A DNA stretch of 64,000 nucleotides from Dendrocalamus latiflorus (GCA_017311315.1 CM029654.1:27260778-27324777), one strand, 5' to 3'. Counted from the first letter of the stretch, positions 46,101-58,191 are shown. Numbers and translations are program-made. The notes: generated by a model not told the origin, from the letters alone.

Positions 46101-46446
46101 CGACCACCAAGTCGCAGAACTTCCTGCTGACCACCAAGTCGTAAGACAAACCGCCGACCACAAAGTCATAAGAACTCCTACTGACCACCAAGTCGTAGGA
46201 CTTCCTGCCGACCACCAAGTCGTCACCAGACGCTACAACCACATAGTCATAAAATAGACTGCCGACCACCAAGACGATCGAACAAAAGTCGTAGAGCGTA
46301 CAACAGAGGTCGTAGGCTTACAACAGAGGTCGTAGATGGCAAACTTCTGCACAAACCTCAAAAACCAAACTCAATTACTACACAAACTCTAATTCAAAGG
46401 TCAATTACTCATCACAACTATAGGGTGACCTCCACATGGTCTCACA
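43164..46446 (-). mobile_element. Sirevirus-like Copia 3' LTR, minus orientation
   Basis: Read on the minus strand, the LTR starts TGTGAGACCATGTGG just after a purine tract (GAGGGGAGAT) and ends TCACTTCCCCTG...CCGGTCCTACA at 43164, closely like the end of the solo LTR at 22652. A TATA-like CCTATAAAAAGAGG lies near 44945. It is filled with short GGTCG/CGACC motifs: GGTCGNAA...AACGTGG types at 43320-44300 and ACGACTATCGAT / CCACCAAGTCGTA types at 45600-46330. The size, 3.3 kb, suggests internal expansion of these motifs. Confidence 0.7.
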
Positions 46447-48590
46447 ATCTCCCCTCGATGAGTATATTGACAAACACTGAAAAGGCATGAAGATGAGTTT
46501 GTTTTTTGAAAAAGAAAAAGTAAGAAGTTGCAAAAGCCACACATGGTCAAAAAGAAGTGAAGGATTTCATGACCTTGTTGACAAAGTATGAAATGGAGCA
46601 AACAACAAGAAAGAACAAGTTTTCTATAAAAGCTCCAAATCACACCTAAAACCTCACAAAAGCTCAATCTTGCTCATGGTCCAAAGAAAAGAGCAATTAC
46701 TCACCATGACCATTTTCATAGCAAGATGACCAAGCTTTCTCCCCCTTTAATGCCTTTTGCACCCTTTAATGCCTTTTTCTCTATTATTCTCTCCCTTTTG
46801 GCAACTCCCCCTTTAATGCCTTTTGCAACCCTTAATGCCTTTTTCTCTATTATTCTCCCCGTTTTGGCAATAGAGTCATCAGGATGCATGGAAGAAAATA
46901 GAGTATGAATGAAATGGTGTGACTGCAGTTTAATTCATTTAAACATTAGGAGCCATAAAGATTATCCAAAGTGACTTTCCAGATATTACACCAAGCCATA
47001 AAAGGTGAAAGTGCTATCTAGATCATGACAAACCATGTATTACCAAGCTAAAGCCAAATAAGCCATAATCTAAAATTAGATGGATTATTTAACATGTCAA
47101 GTCACTCAAGATTATAGTCTAGTTAAAGGTATCCAAACATGAGTTAAGCCATGTCAATATTCTAAGTGAAACTAAGAAACTATAATTGAGTCAATTTAGA
47201 GTGCTATAAGTTCTCAAATGAAACAATGTATTCAAGCACTAGATATCACTTGTAATTAAGCAAGTTTAGCATATTTGGCATTTTCAAAAATTCATGATTG
47301 GCTTCAACCATTTTTTAAAAAAATTATTTTCTTAGCCATGTACTAGATCTCAAGCTTTATACGACCACTCCAAGCAAGAAGTTTAAGGAAATGATCTTGG
47401 TCATCCAAAACTCCCCCTGAGTCCATACCTAATGCAATGGCAAGATATCTAATGAGAAAGGATTGGTGAGATCAGTTTTTTCGCACAAAAAAGATCTTTT
47501 TGCACTTTCTTAACTTAGTTCAAGAACAAAGAGTTAATACTAACTCATGCTTCACTAAAGAACTAACATAGCTTAATCTAAAGCCTAATACAGATTCAAG
47601 ACTCAACTTAGCTTATTTGACATGGTATGAATTATAAGAGGATAACTAGAGCCAGGCTAGTCACAAAATCTAACAAAACATGATTTAATTCAAGTTATTC
47701 ACATTTACTCAAGCTATCATGGCAAAGACTAGGCTACACATAGAAAGTCATGATAAATCTAGCAATTTAGTACAGTTCATAGCAAGATGTAATGCAATTT
47801 TATCATGTCATATAGGGATAATAATCAGAGCTCCATGTAATTATATTACAATGCACAAAACTGAAATTGAATGCCAAATGATGCAAGAAAATTCAGCTCT
47901 CCCTGAGCATGTGAAGCAATTTTGGTTCAAGTTGAGTTATGTCATCATTAACTTCTGGAAAAACTCAAATGAACTCCCCCTGAACCAAAGCAATAAGAAA
48001 GAACAAGGAAGTTTGGACAAAAAGAAGAAATGGCAATTTTTATAGCATAGACAAGATAGAGAGAATACTATGGCTCAGACTAGCTCTCATCTACCCCATA
48101 AGACTCTAGGACTAGCAGCTGGTCATCTAACACATTAGGGAGTAAACACGTTCCCTGTTTGCCCAACCCTTGCTAGACCTAAAAGAAGTGAGTGAACTCA
48201 ACCTGGTGAGAAGGTAAGCAACTAATAAGCAGCATCCTAGGATCATAAGATGAGAGGAAAAAGTATAAACAGCTAAGAATGAGAACCACTCTAGTCTATA
48301 CTAGAAAGACTAACCCAAATACATCATCATGAAATTCAACAGAATGAAACAGACGCATATGAACAATGTGATACGTAAAGTACAAGAAGCTCCCCTCAAA
48401 ATAACCCATAAGGACAGACCACCACATGCTCTCCCCCCAAGGCCTTTCCTAAGTCAATGAGAGGACATCATCCATGGCTCAGTGCTGGGGTAAATAAGAA
48501 TAGATTTAGGAACCCAGTACTGAGTCACTCGATGAGCAGAAGAAGCAGTCACAGACACAAACGACTGACCTCTAGCTTCCCTACGCTCTA
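46447..48590 (-). mobile_element. 3' internal region of the same Sirevirus-like element
   Basis: No protein is encoded. On the minus strand GGGGGAG-type purine tracts recur (plus-strand CTCCCC near 46449, 46739, 46805, 46855, 47411, 47974 and 48431), matching the multiple polypurine tracts described upstream of Sirevirus 3' LTRs. The pol genes that should lie further upstream are missing. Confidence 0.55.
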
Positions 48591-48599
48591 ATCAATAGT

Positions 48600-50465
48600 T
48601 GTAGACTTTATGATCCGTAGTCGAAGGCTTTGTGATGGGTTGTCAAAAGCCTTATGGTCGGTACTCGTAGGCTAGTGGATTGACCAGATAATGGGTTTTC
48701 GACTAGGGTCTAATCTTTGATGTTTTTGAGTCATGTTGTGCGGTGCTACGTGATGGTTTGCTTGTTTGTGTTGCTTGCAGGACTTCGAAGCTAGGTCGTG
48801 GCGAGATATAGAAGGATCAGGACTAGGCATAGGGTGCTGCTGAGGTCCAAAATGATCAGGGATACACTGAAAATGATTGAGGCTTGCGGGGTGGTTGCAA
48901 GTCGGGATGTCGAGGAACCAGAGTGCGAGCTACCGGTGGTGGACATGACGAATAATGGCAAGGTGGACTAGGAATAGGCTCAAGGAGTAGCCGAGGTCCT
49001 ATGCAATCAAGAAAGTAGGGTGCTGATCATACGCAAAGGGAAGCTTCGTGGAAACCGGTAGAGGGGTATTTTGGTAAATTGCCCAAAACCAGAAAGGTAG
49101 TGGTGTGTGAAACAACAACATTGGCCTAAGTGGTTTAGGTCTTAAGAAAGTAAAACCCGGTATTATGTGGGGTTAACAGGTTCCCCCATTGTGATAGTGG
49201 ATTGGATCCACTAAGGGTGGTAGGTGGCTAGTTGCTCACCTATAAAAGGGGCTTGGTATGGAGACATTGGGGTGATGGATCCAACCCCTCCCTCATATGC
49301 TCTCTTGCTTTTACGGTTAGGATTTGGGAGTTGAGCACTTGGTGTGCTCTTTGTCCTCCTGAGTGGAGTGGCTGTAAAATCGATCATTTCAAGTAAGCAA
49401 TACAGCAATCTTTTTGCTCCTTCATGGATCCATCTTGTCTTGATTGATTTGCTCTTGTTTCGGTTGGTTTGATTTCTCTTCTTCCCTTCTTGATCTTATT
49501 GTGCCGAGAACATGGATGAGATGGAGATAACCCCATGTAATCGATTTCCAATCATTTAGGCACTTCAATAGAAAGACTCTCAAGAAACACTATTTTACTT
49601 GTTCTTGGCCTAATCGGGTGATTTCTTGTTTCAGGTGTTTTTGGATCGATTTCTTCGGTGATCTAACTTGCAGTGACATGTGAGAATACGTCTAGTGCCA
49701 TCTTGGCCACCATCTACCCACGAGCAGGATGAATTCATAGATTGGAGTTTTGGCGTGTTTTTGTCAGACTTTTCTTTAAATTGCAAAAAGGTCAGAACTT
49801 TGACAATGATTCTCTCGATCGCTAAATGGAATAGGTTCCTGTGACCTTAGGCAATCTATATGTAAAGTTTCACGGCTTTGGACAATCTAATCAAAAGTTA
49901 CCTGGATTTAGATCTCGCGATCGTGCTGACAAACTCTGTTATTCCTGTTCTGGTTTTTGATCACGTTGGTTTTCGACCACTCTCTGGTCGTTAACCATTC
50001 GAATTGAATTACGACCACGTTGGCTTTCGACCGCGTCGGTTTCAACCACGTTGGTTTTCGACCACTCTCTGGTCGTTGACCACTCGAGTCGAATACTGAC
50101 CATGTTGGTTTTGACCACATTGATTTTTGACCACGTTGGTGTTTTTGACCACTCTCAAGTTATCGACCACGTTGGTTTTCAACTATTCACTGGTCGTCGA
50201 CCACATTTTGATCATCAACCACGTTGGTTCTCGACCAGTCAGTGGTCTTCGACCACGTAGGTTTTTTGACCAGCCTTTGATCTTCGATCACGTCAGTTCT
50301 TGACCTTTCATTGGTCCTTGACCATGTTGATTTATGACCAATCTCTAATCATTGACTTCTCTGTTTATGACCACTCATTGGTCGTTGGAGCAGAGTATAA
50401 GTGAATACTTGGGGGAAATTTTTAAGGCACCATTAACCCCCTTCTGTTGCCTATCCGATCTTTGA
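48600..50465 (+). mobile_element. Second Sirevirus-like LTR, plus orientation
   Basis: This shares with the minus-oriented LTR the block GGGGTTAAC-GGTT, a GGATCCA(C/T)TA(A/G)G segment, CACCTATAAAAGGGG as a TATA box (about 49238), and a long array of CGACCACGTTGG motifs (49970-50390). It ends near 50465 after TAACCCCCTTCTGTTG. It is diverged and its start is not exact. It lies inverted relative to the LTR at 43164-46446, so the two do not bound a single element. Confidence 0.6.
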
Positions 50466-50510
50466 ACCAACAACCAAAAAAGATTACCATTAAAAAACAA
50501 CATTACCTCT

Positions 50511-50535
50511 GAGAGAGAGAGAGAGAGAGAGAGAG
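50511..50535. repeat. (GA)n microsatellite
   Basis: A run of about 12 GA dinucleotides. Confidence 0.95.
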
Positions 50536-51900
50536 GACAACCCTAAAAAAAATAGAAGAAATCAACAACATTGCTCTCCAAAGTCCAAAGACAACATGAA
50601 CCTAGATTGGAATTTACCGAGGGGTAAACAAGCACCACAACCTAGATGGGGACATAAAACAAACATGCACCCCACCAGCATTACACTCTACGAAGGACTA
50701 TGTGAGAAGGTTCATGTTAATATTGTGATAAGCTATTGCAAGTTTTATAGAGTGGCTATTTAATTTTGCAAAGATTGCACTTTGTTTGGACCATTTTCTG
50801 AGTTCCTCAGGGAAACCGGTCATACCACAGGTATGGCGGCGGTCATACTGTAGGACGGTAGTACCATGGAGGTGTAGTGGTCATACCGCAGGGTAGTAGT
50901 TTCGATTTCTAGTTGGCCATAGTACCGGCTGAGGTAGAATTTTGGGTTTTTGGAAAATCGAGTCTTGGTTTGCGTTGGGTTGATCTAGGTTAGTGTATTA
51001 ATGTTGCATGAGGCATGTTACTGCTAATATGGGTTAAGTTATGAAGAACTTATGCCAAAAAATGATTTCTTTGCCTTTGGATGTGCAGAGTCGCTCAGAG
51101 TCAACCATTGTCAATGGCGAGATCGGGGCTACGCTTATGGAGGAGCCGAGGCCCAGAACAATCATGGAATCTGTGTGAGATGGTGAGCTCAAGCATGGCA
51201 TGAGATATCAATTTACCCCTAATTACTACTTGACATGCTCTGGTGAGAAATACCTCATCTTCTTCCATCTCTCTCTCCATTGCCATGGAAGAGCTGAGCA
51301 AAGCTTCCCTCATTTGTGAATGTGCGTATATGTGGATGCATGAGAATGGCTCATGGTAAAGGTGTGCATTGGTGACCCCCCTTTGTATACTGCTCCAAGG
51401 TTAGTCGTCTCGTTGTCGTATATATTTATCCACGCACTGTTATCGGTTCTTACCTGTGTTCTCCTCCTCCTCTAGTTTCCTCTATGATTTTGTCTTAGTT
51501 TTTCCATGTTCGACACATGATGCCGTTGATTTGTTGATCGAATTGGTGCTCTAATTCTTTCCTTATCTTCTTATCTCGTAATTCGATTTATATGGATTGA
51601 CTCTACTATATGTGAAACTCATGCTTGATTTGTATTGAGTCATCAATTTTTTTGTTAAAACTTGTAAAACTTCTTTGAAATTAACTTTCTCAAAGATGAA
51701 CAGAACTTCGCTTAGAATTATATGAAACTAATGCTAATTTTTGAAAGTTTTATGAAACAGAGCTTTGCTTGGAATTATGTTGGCATTGGATTTTTGTTAA
51801 GTATATCTTGGGGTGGTTTTGATTTTATCCTATACCATAAGCTAAAGGGTAACAAACAATTGAGCAGATCGAAGGATTCTTTACTTAATGTCCTTAATTA
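50536..51900. other. Intergenic sequence with a short LTR-like palindromic patch
   Basis: 50810-50935 contains CGGTCATACC / GGTATGGCGG and CGGTAGTACC motifs like those of the solo LTR, probably a small remnant. Short open frames at 51101-51313 and 51722-51928 have no family resemblance. Confidence 0.4.
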
Positions 51901-52774
51901 TAAGGCCTTATTTGGAAATTTCGTATAGTATTTTAGGCGCATGATAAAATCTTTTGGTATTTTACACAAGCATACAAAATTCATCATAGCATTTCACCTC
52001 AATGTAATTTAGGGTATTGTATTTTTCTTAGGGAACCTATAGATTTAGAAATATCAAGTTGAACAAGTATCTAAAGATCATCCGGATTTTAGAACAGAGA
52101 AAGTTTAGGGTAAATGATAGATATGATCACACTAAATGACACAATTTTTATGGTATTTAGAAAAAGCCCTGATGCGTTTGGTAGTTACAGTATTCAATGC
52201 CGTATTTTGTTTTAAAAATAGATATTATGTTAAATAGCCACAATAATACAATTAAACAAGTGTATACGTGGAGATTTTCATCGTGCATCTTTATTGTAGT
52301 TAGCTTTACCATACTTAATTAGAAGACTTGAATACTTTGTATATGGGTGATACGTATTAAATCGAGCCATTGATGAAACGGTAGAGGCTAGCAAATCTCA
52401 GCCGATACGTATATACGAAGGTTGGATGGAAGTGAGTAACGTACGTTGTGTAGTACATGGTATAACGCATGAACGGGTTTTTTCTTTTTTACATTCAACA
52501 AAGTCTCAGCGTCCGATTAGGAGTGCCTGCGCTGCACAAGGAGCACGTAGAGAATACCGAAAGTTGCAAGGCCGCTTGGTTTTGAGAAAAGGAAGCCTTG
52601 AGTGGATTTTTTAAAACTCCAAAAATACCATAGTATTTAGAATACTACAGTCTATAAAACTTCACTGTTTGTTGCATCCAAACACCTCAAAGTTTTTGAT
52701 ACTATGGTACTTTTTTAGAGACTATAGTATTTTCTTAAAACTCTAAAAATACTTTGTATCCAAACAAGCCTTAA
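51901..52774. mobile_element. Probable non-autonomous DNA element, ~0.87 kb
   Basis: The left end AAGGCCTTATTTGGA and the reversed right end AAGGCTTGTTTGGAT form a terminal inverted repeat. The interior is AT-rich, has additional inverted segments (ATACCATAGTATTTAGAATA and similar near 52630), and no transposase. The target duplication is not resolved. Part of its interior (52193-52297) recurs at 54799 and 63927. Confidence 0.5.
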
Positions 52775-52803
52775 ATATATTTTTTTGGCTTTAGTTTGTT
52801 TGT

Positions 52804-53043
52804 GGATGTGTTTGGTTGGAGGGATAAGGTGGGATGGGATGGGGATGTGATGAGATAGTTTCACAAAAAAAGTGGAACCACATGGTCCAGCATCTAAGAA
52901 GAATATTCTCTAAATTTGCACAGGCTCATCCCACTTTGGACCATTCCATCCCACCCCATCCCTCCAACCAAACACAGAGATAGACTTGGTCAAAGGAACC
53001 ATCCCATCCTATCTCACCCCCATCCCTCCAACTAAACACATCC
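52804..53043. mobile_element. MITE with ~22-bp terminal inverted repeats
   Basis: The left end is GGATGTGTTTGGTTGGAGGG; the right end, reversed, is GGATGTGTTTAGTTGGAGGG. A further copy of CATCCCTCCAACCAAACACA near 52960 suggests an internal duplication. The target duplication is unclear. Confidence 0.75.
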
Positions 53044-53524
53044 TAAGGACATTTTCAATGCATTGAATCGATGTACTTCAATAATATGCCATCTAAGCAA
53101 CAATATAACCTAGCAATTTTTCTTCAATGTATTAAATTGATTCCTCTCTCTTAGGTGGGGCCCACATCATTAAAAAACAAAACGACGCAAATTATTTTCA
53201 TACCAGCCATACAAATTGTGCGGGCCACTTCGCTAGTCTCTGCTATTTGAAAAGAGAGTTGGTGGTGGTAGTTTATCTATCCCTTTCAACTCCTGCACTT
53301 TTCTCCATAAACAATCTCTAACAAAATAAAAAAAATAAAAAAAACAATCTACCAAAAATTAAACTTCACTACTATACAAATTCTCTAACAAAAAAAAGAC
53401 AAAGCTTTACTGGGTGTGCGGCAGAGCTAACGGCGTGACCAGGCAAGCCAATCGTGATAAAGTCATTCGATGTGCTAGGATAGTATGATTTTTTATCTGT
53501 AGCAAAGTTCAGACATTTAGCTAG
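53044..53524. other. Spacer, no gene seen
   Basis: AT-rich sequence downstream of the small secreted-protein gene. It may include that gene's 3' untranslated region. Confidence 0.4.
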
Positions 53525-54059
53525 TTACCAAAACAATGGACAATCACTTGATCGCCTCGTCAGGTTCGCCCTACTCAGTTGCAATTCCAGTTGATGCGGT
53601 GCCGCGTATCTCCTGGTCCACACTGTCGCCATCACTTCCCAGAACTCCTCCTCAAACTGCCTGATCGCCGTGGCGTCGCAGCGACGGTTGCTGGTACTAG
53701 TAATACTGGTGTATCTCCACCAGAGCCTCTCCTTGAGCGGCATCTCGTACAATATGCCGCCGGTGTCGCTGGCCTCCGGCATGCCGTCGAGCACGTGCAC
53801 CGTCGCCTTGTTCTTTGTCTGGTTCCCCCAGAACGTCACGTTGAACCATGGAAGATCGAGAGGACGTGCAGTACGGTCATCTACGCATATACGAATAGAG
53901 ATTAAACAAGATCGATGCATATGTATGGACCTGACGGGATGTAATACATCATACATGCATGAATTATACCCGTGTGTGCGTACCTAGTATGGCGGAGCCG
54001 AGATCGCCGGAGACGGCGGATAACCATAGAAGAGCGATGAGTAGTCGATGGTATTGCAT
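53525..54059 (-). CDS. Small secreted protein gene, two exons, family unknown
   Basis: Exon 1 (54059-53984) encodes MQYHRLLIALLWLSAVSGDL, a clear signal peptide. A 103-bp GT-AG intron follows, and exon 2 (53880-53525) completes a 143-residue protein; phases match (G|AT forms Asp). The mature part contains LPWFNVTFWGNQTKNKATVH with a possible N-glycosylation site, then VLDGMPEASDTGGILYEMPL and a C-terminal RSSDCPLFW. It has only two cysteines in the mature part, so a cysteine-rich peptide family is unlikely. A TATATTTGA-like box lies ~70 bp upstream of the start. No defect is visible. I do not recognise the family; it may be lineage-specific. Confidence 0.6.
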
Positions 54060-55205
54060 GGTGGGTATTGTGGCTGCCTGCCAGCGTCCCGAGTGGAACT
54101 AGCTCAAAGGATGATCATGGACTCAAATATAGGAGATATAGTTCGGCTGTTACCCAGCTCCGTATATGTAGGCTGTCTAACCTCCTGAGATTATCATGGG
54201 AAGCATTATTAATAATAAGGAATTTAATTTGCTACACACATCTTTACATACATTTTGGATTTTGCTATGCAGTGAACATTCATTATCTACTTAACTAGCT
54301 AACGCTTTGCGTTTCAAGCATCCTTTCTTCTTTCCGCGTCTTACCAGTCTTTCTTTCGTTTTCGTTCCTTTCTTCATCTCAGGCCCAACCAACCCATCTC
54401 CTTACCAGGGTTCAAAATTTCACCAATCCGGTCAAATAAATTTGTTTTCATTTGAACTTGGACCCAGCTACAAATTTTGGCCAAATTTTGGTAAATATTC
54501 AAACGGGTTCGAATATTTCATCCAAATTTTGTAACGAAATAACAAAATTTCATCACATTCGTCCCATTTGTTGCCAGGCGAAATTATTTTGAAAACGAAA
54601 GAGTTTTCCCTACTCCTTACCGCCACCGCCTCTCCATCGGTAGTCCCTACGCACAATGCCACTGCCTCCGATCCTCACGAACACCGTGTGGTCGTAGCTG
54701 CATGAGCTCCTGTTGGCCGCTGCGTCTACCATAACTGCTTCGCCTCCAATCCCATCTCCCCTGATTTATCTCCCTCTCTCTCTCGCCCTCACTCTAGATA
54801 TTCAATGCCGTATTTGGTTTTTAAAAATAGATATTTATCTATTTATTACTAAAAATCGATGACAGGTTTTTTAGAGTTGTTAAGAAAAAAGAGAAATATA
54901 CTAGAAACTCACATAAAACGCAAAACATTCAGCCTTTAATTTGATGGACCCAAATTATAATAGCTCAGATTAGAAGAAAGTGGATATGTTAAGTGCAATC
55001 CAAATTAAGAGAATCAGAATTAAAAATAAATAAAAAATTAGCAATCTAATTTCTATACGACTTCCAAAGTAATCTATAAATAACTAAAATTAACAATAAT
55101 AATTAAACTAAAATTACCAACAAAGATGTTATCACTTTATGCAAATGTTATGTACGCCGCAGAAGAGCTCCACGCGACGCTCGGTGCGTCGTCCGCGGCG
55201 ATCTA
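54060..55205. other. Intergenic sequence with repeat debris
   Basis: 54400-54560 is rich in AAATTTTGGCCAAATTTTGG-like sequence, a common grass repeat texture. 54799-54838 repeats part of the element at 52193. No gene is supported. Confidence 0.4.
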
Positions 55206-55480
55206 GGGGGTGATCGGTTCGGCTGAAAAGCTCATAGCTTATGGCTGAAAACACTGTAGCTGACTGAAAAAAGCAGTGTAGTTGACAGAGGCTTATTTAG
55301 CATAATTAAATTTAAAAAAATTTAAAAATATAAAAAATATGTTAGCCCATTACGTATAATACAAACAAATACGGGAAAAAAAGAACCAGCAAAAAAGCTC
55401 AACAAAAAACCAAAAATTCAAAAAAAGATGAAACTTATAAATAGTGATAAATAAACCCACAGCCAGCAGCTGCAGCCATG
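55206..55480. mobile_element. Likely hAT-like MITE or remnant
   Basis: The left side reads GATCGGTTCGGCTGAAAAGC, followed by ATAGCTTATGGCTGAAAACA, a texture typical of small grass hAT-like elements; the right side ends near CAGCCAGCAGCTGCAGCC. The termini do not form a clean inverted repeat, so borders are approximate. Confidence 0.4.
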
Positions 55481-55716
55481 TTGATACAAGGACGGCTCCT
55501 CGAACAGCGAGCGACTCGAGCGCGGTCTTCGACGACGAGGCCTCGCCATACTCTGGCGCGGTCCTCGAGCAGCTGGGCTTCGTGGCATTCGGTGCGTCGT
55601 TCTTGGACTCTTCGGCGGCTACGACGGGCTGCTCATCTCTGCCCATGCTAGATACCAAGTAGCACGGCACATACTCCTACGCGATCAGCAACGACGGTGC
55701 TGGCTTCTTCTCATGA

Positions 55717-55945
55717 GAGCAAGGCTAATACAGCTTTCAGCTGGCTGTATAGACACTTACAGCCCACTTATCAGCCCATTCATATAGTAGTTTACAGCCA
55801 GCTGAAGGCTGTATGATCCACCCTTTTCTCTCACAAAGTTTCTTGGTTCTTGTGCTTCAGCTGGCTGTAAACTTACAGCCCACCTCTCTTCTCTCTCCTC
55901 CACCTCAGCATACAGCCTACTAACAGCCTCTTATTATACTTGCTC
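55717..55945. mobile_element. PIF/Harbinger-like MITE, 229 bp
   Basis: The ends are GAGCAAGGCTAATACAG and, reversed, GAGCAAGTATAATAAGAGG. TGA immediately flanks both sides (55714-55716 and 55946-55948), a 3-bp target duplication. The interior is built of CAGCTGGCTGTA / TACAGCC repeats. Confidence 0.8.
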
Positions 55946-56557
55946 TGAGGGGCACGCCACCAACCTCAACTTTGGTTGGTGTGGCGGTGGCGAATTATTT
56001 TTTACGAATAATCTATTTTTTATTTAAAAATATAGAAATATATTCGTGGGAATTTTTTTTACAAAAATAGGATCCAGTCGCCCCCCATTATGCGACTGGA
56101 GCTAATCGCCCAACCAGACACTGATAGAATTTCTATCGCTCTACTCTTGGGTGACTGCAATCAGTCGCCTTCCTATTGAGCGACTTTCCTGCAGTCGCCC
56201 GATGGGTGGGCGACTTGCAGTGAAGTCGCCCAATTGGGGGGTGACTTTACTCAATCCCCCGTGATTTTTTAGAGTTTTATCAATTCTGTAGTTTTAAACT
56301 GGGAAAATATCTGCTGTAGTTGTAATAAAAGTTTATGTTCATTGTATGTTGTAGGTGCATAAAAAATTTTAGAAATTTTTTTTTAAGAATGATTGACCGT
56401 AGAACGATCGATACATACAATGATAAGTGATATTTTGATATTACTGAGAATTAGTGTACGGAGAGAACCAATATGTTAATATTGTTAAACAACTTGCTAT
56501 CTGAATCATTGAATGCGAACAGACGAGATAATAAGCTTATGTGAATAGAATTAAACT

Positions 56558-57438
56558 TCATAATACACTTGGGAGTAACATGCCGCGTACATTTTTATTA
56601 CATGCATAACATATAGCATGATATGCGACTAACCCACCCAACTGCTCGTACGACCTACTGTGTGGACCGGGGCCACTTTCCTTTCCTTTTCTTGCCCGCT
56701 CGGCGTTGAACTCCTCCGCGGCCTCTTTTGCCTTAGCCGCCATTTCCCTCTTTCTCTCGCGCTCCCTCTCGCGAGCCTCCCGCTCCCTACGCGTGCACGC
56801 TTCGAGATGAGCTTGCGTCTCGCGTTGTATACGCAGGGTTTGCTCGTTCTTGCGGCGCTCCTCCTCCAGCAACTCCTTGTCCCGTGTGACATTCCACTCC
56901 TCGAAGTCGAGGGTCCATTGGTCCGTAGGGTGGATCTCAAGATCGATCCATTTGCGGTAGCCACATAGGGGCTCCGAAGACTGTAAATACAGGGGAGATA
57001 TTGTTAGTGCGTGCTGTGAAGGAGAAAAGGTAGGGGAAAATAGTGCATGTGGTCGTTACCGGCTGCAGATAGGTTGCGGTGTCAAAACGGCGGTCGGGGT
57101 AGTCACTGGAGTAGTTTGTGCAACCCCAGTAACGCATACCTAGGCTGATGCGGTGCTTAGACTTGAAGAACTTGCACATGTCTTCGCACCAACAAAGAGG
57201 GTGTCTCCCCCTCAGGTGGGAGTTGCGGTGAACGCTCGGTGGGGACGTTCGGCATGGGGTTGTTGCTACACGGCCGCTCATTGCGGGGAGCTGACCTCGT
57301 AGCACGCTGGACTTGTTCTACACGGGCCGCAATAGCCCTTATTTTCTCATCGCGGGCGGCAACTGACCGTGCTAGGTCATGGGTCTCCTCCCATTCCTTC
57401 ACCATCTTGTTCCATTGCTTCTTCTGGTTTTTGTCCAT
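56558..57438 (-). pseudogene. GRF-type zinc-finger protein carried by the MULE (minus strand)
   Basis: Exon 1 (57438-57060) starts MDKNQKKQWNKMVKEWEETH. A one-base frame change is then needed to read the GRF finger LCWCEDMCKFF, SKHRISLGMRYWGCTNY, DYPDRRFD. A donor at CCG|GTAACG and an acceptor TACAG at 56981 join it in frame to exon 2 (56980-56558), which reads CGYRKWIDLEIHPTDQWTLD and then a long charged coiled coil (REREARERERERKREMAAKA). GRF fingers bind single-stranded nucleic acid in characterised proteins; the role in transposons is unknown. The frameshift probably inactivates it. Confidence 0.7.
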
Positions 57439-57639
57439 CCCGGTGGGGTGAAGGAAGCGCGGTGTAGTGTGGGGTTGGGAAGTGCAGTGTGGCCTGTGAA
57501 ATGGAATGCACACCAATTTATAGGATCCATTTTCTCTCTACTCCAACGTGTAAAGCTGGTCCGCGTGGTCGTAGCACTGAGTAAAGCTGAGCATTCTGCT
57601 GTATCACTGCAAAAAGGCTATGTCGTCATGCCATGTGAC

Positions 57640-58075
57640 TGAGCAATGCTGCCCCGTGTTGTCATGTCACTGCGTAAAGCTGGCCTCTTTTGTCATCTCA
57701 CTGAGTAAAACTGTCCTGTTTTGTCATGTCACTGCGCAAAGCTGACCTCTTTTGTCATCTCACTGAGCAAAGTTGCCCTATGTTGTCATGTTACTGCGCA
57801 AAGCTGGCCTTTTTTGTCATCTCACTGAGTAAAACTGCCCTGTGTTGTTATGTCACTGCGCAAAGCTAGCCTCTTTTATTATCTCACTGAGCAAAGCTGA
57901 GCCGTTTTGTCATGTCACTGTGCAAAGCTGGCCTCTTTTGTCATCTCACTGTGCAAAGCTGACCTCTTTGGTCATCTCACTGAGCAAAGCTGCCTTGTTT
58001 TGTCATATCACTACGCAAAGCTGGCCTCTTTTGTCATCTCACTGAGCAAAGCTGACCTGTTTTGTCAGCAATACT
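57640..58075. repeat. 31-bp minisatellite with 62-bp higher-order period
   Basis: Around thirteen 31-bp units follow the pattern TCACTGNGCAAAGCTGNCCT + NTTTTGTCAT. Two types alternate: one with TGTCACTGCGCAAAGCTGGC and CTC, the other with TCTCACTGAGCAAAGCTGCC and TGT, giving a 62-bp dimer. Upstream units (57565-57640) are more degenerate. The array lies between the start codons of two divergent GRF zinc-finger genes. Confidence 0.88.
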
Positions 58076-58191
58076 CCATTGCAGTAAGTTCTCTCGTTCT
58101 ATATAAAGAGCACAAGTGCGGTCCCATGAATCGAACCCTCTAAATCGAAATCGAACGAAGAAGTACCTTCTCCGTCGTGCTAGTATATACT

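Noticed and set aside
45712..46272. Repetitive open frames on both strands (YDLVVSRSS-like, TTIDHNQ-like).
   Set aside because: They are translations of short LTR motif arrays, not proteins.
43164..50465. Reading the two Sirevirus-like LTRs as the ends of one retrotransposon.
   Set aside because: They are in opposite orientation and differ in length and motif content; LTRs of one insertion must be direct repeats and start identical.
57640..58075. Regular 31-bp repeats resembling a CRISPR array.
   Set aside because: The units are head-to-tail without unique spacers, and the genome is a plant nuclear genome.
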